From assembly GCF_021404465.1 (NCBI RefSeq), contig NZ_JABFTT010000005.1, forward strand, positions 62,001 to 126,000: a stretch of DNA of 64,000 bases, in the 5' to 3' direction. Source of the stretch: Billgrantia zhangzhouensis (GTDB taxonomy: Bacteria > Pseudomonadota > Gammaproteobacteria > Pseudomonadales > Halomonadaceae). The translations under genes were made by a program, and so were the position numbers. The notes under the pieces were generated by a model. The model had not been told where the DNA came from. It ran no database searches and was given only the letters and a program-made list of their open reading frames with translations. Below are positions 58,030-64,000 of this stretch, one piece after another. The first letter of the stretch is position 1. Every line of letters starts with the position of its first letter.

Positions 58030-59106
58030 ATGTCAGATCAGCAGGTCAGCAACCTCAACGTCCTGTCCCAGGACGTACTGATCACTCCCAAAGCCCTCAA
58101 GAACGAGATCCCCCTCAGCGAAACCGCCGAGAGAACGGTGATCGAGGGTCGCCGGACGATCCAGAACATTCTCGATGGTACCGACCCACGACTGCTGGTG
58201 GTGATCGGCCCCTGCTCGATTCATGATGTCGACGCGGCCCTGGACTACGCACGCCGCCTGCGCCATCTGGCCGACGAAGTGAAGGACAGCCTCTACATCG
58301 TGATGCGCGTCTACTTCGAAAAGCCACGCACCACGGTCGGCTGGAAGGGTTTGATCAACGACCCACACCTCAACGGCTCGTTCGAGATCGAAGAAGGCCT
58401 GCATATTGCCCGCCGGCTGTTGGTCGAGCTTTCCGAGCTCGGTCTGCCGCTGGCCACCGAGGCACTGGACCCGATCTCTCCGCAGTATCTGCAGGATTGC
58501 ATCAGTTGGTCGGCGATCGGTGCCCGCACCACTGAATCCCAGACCCACCGCGAGATGTCGTCGGGCCTCTCCAGCCCGGTGGGCTTCAAGAACGGCACCG
58601 ACGGCAGCCTGGACGTGGCCATCAACGCCCTGCAGTCGGTATCCCACCCGCACAATTTCCTCGGCATCAACCAGAGCGGCCAAGTGGCGATCATCCGCAC
58701 CCGCGGCAACGCCTACGCCCACGTGGTGCTACGTGGCGGCAACGGCAAGCCCAACTATGACAGCGTGAGCGTGGCACTGGCCGAGCAGGAGCTGAAAAAG
58801 GCCGAGATCAAGCCCAACATCATGATCGACTGCTCCCACGCCAATTCCAACAAGGATCCGGCGCTGCAGCCGCTGGTGATGGATAACGTCACCAACCAGA
58901 TCCTCGAGGGCAATCGCTCGATCATGGGGCTGATGGTCGAATCGCACATCGGCTGGGGCAACCAGAAGATCCTCGACGATCACAGCCAGATGCAGTACGG
59001 CGTTTCCGTCACCGATGCCTGTATCGACTGGCCGACCACCCAGGAGGCCATCACCAGGATGGCGCAGAAACTCGCGCCGGTGCTGGCCGAGCGTCGCCAG
59101 GACTGA
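58030..59106 (+). CDS. 3-deoxy-7-phosphoheptulonate (DAHP) synthase, class I
   Basis: First enzyme of the shikimate pathway: joins phosphoenolpyruvate and erythrose 4-phosphate. The 358-residue protein matches the class I AroF/AroG/AroH group, with VIGPCSIHDVDAALDYARRL, MRVYFEKPRTTVGWKGLIND, VGFKNGTDGSLDVAINA and DCSHANSNKDP, all metal- and substrate-site blocks. Which amino acid inhibits it cannot be told from sequence alone. ATG 58030 follows AGGTAG. It is a single gene, divergent from rpoE and ended by a clear terminator. Confidence 0.95.
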   Translation: MSDQQVSNLNVLSQDVLITPKALKNEIPLSETAERTVIEGRRTIQNILDGTDPRLLVVIGPCSIHDVDAALDYARRLRHLADEVKDSLYIVMRVYFEKPRTTVGWKGLINDPHLNGSFEIEEGLHIARRLLVELSELGLPLATEALDPISPQYLQDCISWSAIGARTTESQTHREMSSGLSSPVGFKNGTDGSLDVAINALQSVSHPHNFLGINQSGQVAIIRTRGNAYAHVVLRGGNGKPNYDSVSVALAEQELKKAEIKPNIMIDCSHANSNKDPALQPLVMDNVTNQILEGNRSIMGLMVESHIGWGNQKILDDHSQMQYGVSVTDACIDWPTTQEAITRMAQKLAPVLAERRQD

Positions 59107-59121
59107 TCTCGCCACGCCAAG

Positions 59122-59149
59122 GCCCGCATCGATGGATGCGGGCTTTTTT
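59122..59149 (+). terminator. rho-independent terminator of the DAHP synthase gene
   Basis: GCCCGCATC (59122-59130) pairs with GATGCGGGC (59135-59143) across a GATG loop, followed by TTTTTT. It stands between convergent stops. Confidence 0.92.
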
Positions 59150-59172
59150 ACCTGGTGCACTCCCGCTAGCGG

Positions 59173-61308
59173 CTAGACACTTTCTATTTCGCGCCTGAAC
59201 GGCGGCAAGGCGTCGAGTAGCGCCTGGCCATAACGTCGCGTGAGCACGCGCCGGTCGAGCAGTGTGATGCGTCCCTGGTCGGCCTCCTTGCGAATCAGCC
59301 GACCACAGGCCTGCACCAGCTTGATCGAGGCATCGGGCACGCTGATGCGCATGAAGGGGTTGCCGCCCCGACTCTCGATCCATTCGGCCAGGGTCGCCCC
59401 CACCGGATCGTCGGGCACGGCAAACGGCAGCCGGGTGATCACCACATGGGTCAGGTAGTCGCCGGGCAGGTCGATGCCTTCGGCAAAGCTCGCCAGGCCG
59501 AAGATCACGCTACCCTCTCCGGCATCCACCCTCGCCCGATGGCGTTCGATCAGCTCGCGCTTGGGCAGCCTATCCTGAGCCAGCACTCGCTCGCGCCACT
59601 TCGCCGGCAGCGCCTTTTCCACTGCACGCAGTTGCGCCCGCGACGAAAACAGCATTAACACCGCTTCCTTATTGCCCAGCCCGCTGACGAAATCGACGAT
59701 AGCCCGCTCGTGGGCGTCGCGGTCGCCAGGGTCCACGGCCTCGCGCGGTACGCTGAGCACCGCGCGGGAATAGTCAAAGGGGCTTGGCAGGCGCTGGTAG
59801 CGGTAGCGATTGGCCAGTCCAGCACGCTCCTGCAGGCGCTCGAAGCGGCCAAGCGCGGTAAGCGTGGCCGAGGTCACCACGGCACCGAAACAGCTTCCCC
59901 ACAGGCTCTTGGCCAGGGTCGGCGCCGCCGACACGGGGCTTGCAGAGAACACCAGCTCGGGATCGCCGCCGAAACGCTCCAGCGTCAGCCAGCGCGCTCT
60001 CGGCGCCTCGCCTTCCATGTCGGTTTCAGCGTAGGCCTCCCACAGTCCGTGCGCCTCCAGCGCACGGCCGTGCAGCAACGCCAGCAGCGGCAGCCACGCC
60101 TCGGCTTGCTCCCGCTCGAGCCCGGTGTGCTTGTCGGGGTCGAGGCTCTCACGCAGGATGTCGCTCATGGTTTCCAGCGTGCGTGAAAGCTCGGCGAAAC
60201 CCACCAGCAGGTTGCCGGCATGCTGGCGCAGGGCATCGGGAACACGCCCCATCTCGAAGCGGTGTTGATGGCTCTCCTCGCCCTCCTCCAATCCATGCTG
60301 ACGCCCGGCCAACTGGTGGCCGAACGAAAAGGCCTCGCCCAGGCGCGGCTCCAGTGCGGCGATGGTCTCCGGCAGCCCGGCCAGCAGCCGCGCCAGGGCC
60401 GGCTGTATCGCCAGCGCCTGGTTGAGCTCGGTCAGCGACTTCTTCAGGTTGCCCAGCCAGCGCAGCGTACCGTTGATGCCCACGCGGTGGGCGAAGTGAT
60501 TCAGCGCCTTGTCCGGCAGGTGGTGGCCTTCATCGAAGACGTAGATGCAGTCGCCGGGAGGCGGCAGCACCACGCCGCCACCCAGCGACAGGTCGGCCAG
60601 CACCAGGTCGTGGTTGGCAACGATGATGTCGGCACTTTCCAGGTCGCGGCGGGCACGGAAGAAGGCACAGGCGCCGAAATGGCCGCAGCGGCGGTTGGTG
60701 CACTGGCGGTGATCGATGGTCAGGCGCCGCCAATCGGTGTCTTCGATGGCTTCCGGCCAGCTCTCGCGATCCCCTTCCCAGCGGCCGCTGCCATAGGCCT
60801 CGGCCATCTCCTGCACCAGCGCCTGGAAATGATCGCCGGCGCCCTGGGCCAGACTCTGCTCGAACAGCGATAGGGTGGGGTTGTCCTCGACACCATCGAG
60901 CGCCTGCTCCAGGCGGGTCAGACAGACGTAGCGACCACGCCCCTTGGCCAGGGCATAGTCGAAGTCGAGGCCGCTGTGGGCCTTGAGGGTAGGCAGATCC
61001 TGCAGCAGCACCTGCTCCTGCAGGGCGATGGTGGCGGTGGCCACCACCAGGCGCTTGCCCCTAGCCTTGGCCACCGGCAGCGCCGCCAGCAGGTAGGCCA
61101 GCGTCTTGCCGGTACCGGTGCCCGCCTCGAGCACGCAGACGTGCTCGTCGGAGAGCCGCCGGCCGGCGTCGTCGGCCTCGATGGCGCTGAGTGTGCGGGC
61201 GATCTCGGCAATCATCAGCCGCTGGCCGTAGCGTGGCGTCAACCCCTGGGCTTCCAGCACGCGGCGGTAGGCCCCCTGTATCTCGCCCTTTAGGACGTCA
61301 TCCAGCAT
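59173..61308 (-). CDS. dinG: ATP-dependent DNA helicase DinG
   Basis: A 5'-3' superfamily 2 helicase with an iron-sulfur cluster that clears R-loops and G-quadruplexes. The 711-residue protein has Walker A EAGTGTGKT (61-69), the cluster cysteines Cys129, Cys203, Cys208 and Cys214, the Walker B box FDEGHH, and late motifs LMLFSSRAQLRA and QACGRLIRKEADQGR. ATG 61308 follows GGGAG; the frame extends further into the structured repeat but that part is not conserved. No LexA box was found upstream. Confidence 0.94.
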   Translation of the reverse strand: MLDDVLKGEIQGAYRRVLEAQGLTPRYGQRLMIAEIARTLSAIEADDAGRRLSDEHVCVLEAGTGTGKTLAYLLAALPVAKARGKRLVVATATIALQEQVLLQDLPTLKAHSGLDFDYALAKGRGRYVCLTRLEQALDGVEDNPTLSLFEQSLAQGAGDHFQALVQEMAEAYGSGRWEGDRESWPEAIEDTDWRRLTIDHRQCTNRRCGHFGACAFFRARRDLESADIIVANHDLVLADLSLGGGVVLPPPGDCIYVFDEGHHLPDKALNHFAHRVGINGTLRWLGNLKKSLTELNQALAIQPALARLLAGLPETIAALEPRLGEAFSFGHQLAGRQHGLEEGEESHQHRFEMGRVPDALRQHAGNLLVGFAELSRTLETMSDILRESLDPDKHTGLEREQAEAWLPLLALLHGRALEAHGLWEAYAETDMEGEAPRARWLTLERFGGDPELVFSASPVSAAPTLAKSLWGSCFGAVVTSATLTALGRFERLQERAGLANRYRYQRLPSPFDYSRAVLSVPREAVDPGDRDAHERAIVDFVSGLGNKEAVLMLFSSRAQLRAVEKALPAKWRERVLAQDRLPKRELIERHRARVDAGEGSVIFGLASFAEGIDLPGDYLTHVVITRLPFAVPDDPVGATLAEWIESRGGNPFMRISVPDASIKLVQACGRLIRKEADQGRITLLDRRVLTRRYGQALLDALPPFRREIESV

Positions 61309-61354
61309 GAGCGCTCCCTTTCGAGGCCGAAGGGACTTGCCCGGCATGTGCGAG

Positions 61355-61451
61355 GCCGGGGACAGGTCGAAGAGGAGGTCTTTTGCCATGGATGGCAAAA
61401 GTAGCGCCCAAGGATGGGTTCACAGCGCCTCCTCGAAGACCTTGTCGACGG
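61355..61451. repeat. structured intergenic repeat, copy B
   Basis: A 97-bp element nearly identical to 20549-20644, with the same inner palindrome and stems. Relative to copy A, paired positions change together (GGTC/GACC against GGGC/GCCC), and a loop base differs. It lies between rhlB and dinG. Confidence 0.85.
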
Positions 61452-61517
61452 CCTCCCTGCCACGGTGGCACTGGCCAGGCAAGCACATCAGCGCTCAACT
61501 CAGCGAAACACGATAGT

Positions 61518-62792
61518 TTAAAGCAGCCCCTCGGGCGGATGCTCGCAGGGCAGCTTGTCCTGGATGTAGCGCTCGATCTCAGGCAGCGAGAAGGCGTCCT
61601 CCTCGCCGACGAAGCTGATCGACACCCCGGTGGCCCCGGCACGGCCGGTACGGCCGATACGATGAACGTAGTCCTCCGGATCCTCGGGCAGGGTGTAATT
61701 GATCACGTGGCTGACATCCTCGATATGGATGCCGCGGCCGGCCACATCGGTGGCCACCAACACCTGCACCTCACCCTCACGGAAGCGTTCCAGGGTCTTG
61801 ATGCGCTGATTCTGCGGCACGTCGCCGGAGAGCATCGCCACGTTGACGTCGGCCTTCTTGAGCAGACTCTCGAGTTTGCGCACCAGGTCGCGGCGGTTAC
61901 CGAACACCATCACCCTGTCGAAGCTTTCCTGCTTGAGCAGGTTGATCAGCAGCTTCGGCTTGTCGTCGTCGCTGACCATGTAAACACGCTGATCGATGTT
62001 GGCCTTGTTGTCGACCGTGACTTCGATCTCGACGTGGGTCGGCTGGTGCGTCCACTGGCTGGCCAGGTTGAGGATGTCCTGGGAGAAAGTGGCCGAGAAC
62101 AGGAAGGTCTGACGCTCCTCCTTCTTCGGCGTGTGGCGGATGATGCGCTTGACGTCGGGAATGAAACCCATCGACAGCATGCGATCGGCCTCGTCGAGCA
62201 CCAGGATCTCGACCTGGGTCAGGTCGACGTCGCGCTTCTCATGGAAGTCGAGCAGGCGCCCGGGAGTGGCCACCAGAATGTCGAGCTTCTTGCCCAGGTT
62301 GTCGCGCTGCTTCTGGTAGTCCATGCCGCCAACCACGCTGGCCACATTGAGGTCGGTGAAACGCGCCAGCGCCTTGGCGTCCTTCTCGATCTGCAGCGCC
62401 AGTTCACGGGTCGGCGCCACGATCAGAGCCCGCGGCGCACCCGACTTCTGCCCGTCCGGCGCCTCTTCCTCAAGGAAATAGGCCAGGATAGAGATCAGGA
62501 AGGCGGCGGTCTTGCCGGTGCCGGTCTGGGCCTTACCGACCACATCGCCGCCCAGCAGCGTGTGGGCCAGCGCCTCGGCCTGTATCGGCGTGCAGTACTC
62601 GAAGCCCAGCGCATGGATGGCACGCATCAGCGGCAAGGGCAGATCGAAGTCGTGAAAGCGCCACTTGCCCGCCACGGCAGGCACCTGAAACTGGCGCAGA
62701 TCCCAGTTCGACTGGCGGCGGCGCGGCTTGCGACGACGACGCTTGGGCTTGCGGTTCTCGGCCGGGGCTGTGGTCTGTTCCGACTCGCTCAT
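61518..62792 (-). CDS. rhlB: ATP-dependent RNA helicase RhlB
   Basis: A DEAD-box RNA helicase; RhlB unwinds structured RNA for the degradosome with RNase E. The 424-residue protein has a basic leader ([13 protein letters not shown]), the Q motif (CTPIQAEAL), Walker [13 protein letters not shown] in [11 protein letters not shown] in FLFSATF and [10 protein letters not shown]. The 30-residue arginine-rich leader is longer than in E. coli RhlB. ATG 62792 has a weak binding site. It reads toward dinG, with copy B of the repeat between them. Confidence 0.9.
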   Translation of the reverse strand: MSESEQTTAPAENRKPKRRRRKPRRRQSNWDLRQFQVPAVAGKWRFHDFDLPLPLMRAIHALGFEYCTPIQAEALAHTLLGGDVVGKAQTGTGKTAAFLISILAYFLEEEAPDGQKSGAPRALIVAPTRELALQIEKDAKALARFTDLNVASVVGGMDYQKQRDNLGKKLDILVATPGRLLDFHEKRDVDLTQVEILVLDEADRMLSMGFIPDVKRIIRHTPKKEERQTFLFSATFSQDILNLASQWTHQPTHVEIEVTVDNKANIDQRVYMVSDDDKPKLLINLLKQESFDRVMVFGNRRDLVRKLESLLKKADVNVAMLSGDVPQNQRIKTLERFREGEVQVLVATDVAGRGIHIEDVSHVINYTLPEDPEDYVHRIGRTGRAGATGVSISFVGEEDAFSLPEIERYIQDKLPCEHPPEGLL

Positions 62793-62983
62793 AGGCTGTG
62801 TGTCTTGTCCGTTGCAATGGGTGAAGGAAACGCTGCGTCGACTCGCTCGTCGATTCGTTCAGCACTTCCTGAACTTCGTACAGCCGCATATTGTACCAGC
62901 CTATGGCGATGAGGGCGCGCCTCTTGCATCGGACTGGTAGAATGCACGCTCAGCAGCCACTCAACACCATGGAGCCAGGCCCG

Positions 62984-63232
62984 ATGACACGCCGCAAGAA
63001 GACTCGCTCGCTGGCCGACAAGGTGACCATCCGCACCGGCAAACGCAAGGATTACAAGAAGTGGCGCCACGAGAATCCCGATCAGGTGACCTCGTCGCGC
63101 CGCTTCACCCAGAAGAAGCGCCAGCAGCGTAAGCTGCAGGCGGCGCGCAAGCTGGCCCGCCAGGAGCAGGGCGCCAGCATCGCCATCCATCCCGAACCTA
63201 CATCGACATCTAGTGAGGAGCGCGACGAGTGA
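62984..63232 (+). CDS. small, very basic conserved protein of unknown function
   Basis: An 82-residue protein rich in lysine and arginine ([21 protein letters not shown], then [27 protein letters not shown]), with an acidic serine/threonine tail. The basic, helical character suggests RNA or DNA binding. ATG 62984 has GGAG nine bases upstream. Its stop overlaps the xthA start (GTGA), so the two are translated together. I do not recognise a family name. Confidence 0.7.
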   Translation: MTRRKKTRSLADKVTIRTGKRKDYKKWRHENPDQVTSSRRFTQKKRQQRKLQAARKLARQEQGASIAIHPEPTSTSSEERDE

Positions 63233-64000
63233 TACGCCTGGTCTCGTTCAACATCAACGGGCTGCGCGCCCGCATGCACCAGCTCGAGGCGCTGATCGCC
63301 ACTCACCAGCCGTTGGTGATCGGGCTGCAGGAAACCAAGGTCCACGACGACGAGTTTCCCCGCGAGGCGGTCGAGGCCATGGGCTACCACGTCCATTACC
63401 ATGGCCAGAAAGGCCACTACGGTGTCGCACTGATGTGTCACAAGGCGCTCTGCCCCAGCGGGCCAGAGGAGGTCTTCTTCGGCCTGCCGGGCGACGGCGA
63501 AGAGTCCCAGCGCCGCTTGATCGGGGCACGGCTGCGCACCGCCGACGGCGAGACGCTGACCGTGTGGAACGGCTACTTCCCGCAGGGCGAGAACGTCGCC
63601 CACCCGACCAAATTTCCCAACAAGCGTGAGTTCTACGCCCAACTGATCCAACTGCTGCGCGAACGGCACCGCCCCGACGAGCGGCTGGCGGTGATGGGAG
63701 ATTTCAACATCTCCCCCGAGGATATCGACATCGGCATCGGCGAGGATAACCGCAAGCGCTGGCTGCGCGAAGGCAAGACCAGCTTCCAGCCCATCGAACG
63801 GGAGTGGCTCGGCACGCTCAAGGCGTGGGGGCTAACCGACAGCTATCGCGTTCGCTACCCCCAGGTGGACGACCGCTTCAGTTGGTTCGACTACCGCTCC
63901 CGCGGTTTCGAACGCGAGCCCAGGCGCGGGCTGCGCATCGATTACATCCTGGTCACCGACCCCTTGGCCAAGCAGGTGCGCGACGCCGGCATCGACTACG
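63229..64000 (+). CDS. xthA: exonuclease III, 5' part (truncated by window end)
   Basis: An AP endonuclease and 3'-5' exonuclease of base excision repair. The first 257 residues are present. Visible motifs: [24 protein letters not shown] (metal-binding Glu), [29 protein letters not shown] (Asp-Asn pair) and RIDYILV (Asp). The final catalytic histidine would lie just past the end. The start is GTG 63229, overlapping the upstream stop by four bases; the N-terminus [12 protein letters not shown] is conserved. Confidence 0.95.
   Translation, partial: MIRLVSFNINGLRARMHQLEALIATHQPLVIGLQETKVHDDEFPREAVEAMGYHVHYHGQKGHYGVALMCHKALCPSGPEEVFFGLPGDGEESQRRLIGARLRTADGETLTVWNGYFPQGENVAHPTKFPNKREFYAQLIQLLRERHRPDERLAVMGDFNISPEDIDIGIGEDNRKRWLREGKTSFQPIEREWLGTLKAWGLTDSYRVRYPQVDDRFSWFDYRSRGFEREPRRGLRIDYILVTDPLAKQVRDAGIDY

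Noticed and set aside
61309..61354. Possible LexA box before dinG
   Set aside because: No CTGT-N8-ACAG-like palindrome is present in the leader.
61298..61642. Minus-strand frame through the repeat and the dinG leader, with a near-identical stretch in the frame at 19883-20671
   Set aside because: The shared peptide (GAVNPSLGATFAIHG) is just the translation of the intergenic repeat, not a protein family.

Overview
The window is about 64 kb of GC-rich chromosomal DNA from a gammaproteobacterium, most likely Halomonas or another member of the Halomonadaceae. This rests on gene content and order. The block rpoE-rseA-rseB-mucD-lepA-lepB-rnc-era-recO-pdxJ lies beside cysM-rlmD-relA-mazG and a BarA/GacS-type kinase. 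Pseudomonas has both blocks, but separated. The protein sequences also have a Halomonas-like character. No rRNA, tRNA, CRISPR array, prophage or insertion sequence was found. Almost all of the window is core genome with tightly packed and often overlapping genes.

Layout. 1-8.5 kb: end of an ABC-2 exporter permease, a diguanylate cyclase, nucleoid protein YejK, a glutamine amidotransferase, an unusual epimerase-SPW-VKOR fusion and an MsbA-type ABC exporter. 8.5-10.1 kb: a KGG-repeat stress protein, then an 800-bp gene-poor stretch with two terminators. 10.1-16.7 kb: PgpA, a phosphoesterase, a hemerythrin, a VOC protein, a beta-hydroxyacid dehydrogenase, a fatty acid hydroxylase and a MoxR/VWA pair. 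16.7-19.3 kb: a SatD-DUF3307-amidase operon behind two palindromic operators. 19.3-36.6 kb: a lipoprotein, GNAT, proS, a hydrolase operon, a second diguanylate cyclase with a periplasmic partner, a 38-residue membrane protein, a SlyD-like isomerase, RfaH, an AmpG-like permease, a SEC-C/TPR protein, an ABC1 kinase, topB, panE, an outer-membrane protein and a 1-Cys peroxiredoxin. 36.6-47.6 kb: ppc, mazG, relA, rlmD, cysM (all minus) and barA (plus). 47.7-57.8 kb: pdxJ through rpoE (all minus). 58-64 kb: DAHP synthase, dinG, rhlB, a small basic protein and the start of xthA.

How the genes work together. Envelope and stress functions dominate: the RpoE regulon core with its anti-sigma factors and protease, stringent response (relA, mazG), the Gac-type kinase, RfaH, signal peptidase and ribosome/RNA maturation factors (lepA, rnc, era, rhlB). 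Several stress-type genes (the fusion protein, hemerythrin, outer-membrane protein and possibly the KGG protein) share a promoter-like arrangement.

Best candidates for new biology: the SatD operon, whose regulator candidate looks like a class III cyclase domain joined to a helix-turn-helix and whose promoter is covered by tandem palindromes; the epimerase-SPW-VKOR fusion, which keeps one CxxC but appears to lack the loop cysteines; a structured approximately 96-bp intergenic repeat whose two copies differ by compensatory changes; and an rseD-like upstream ORF whose stop codon abuts the rpoE start codon.
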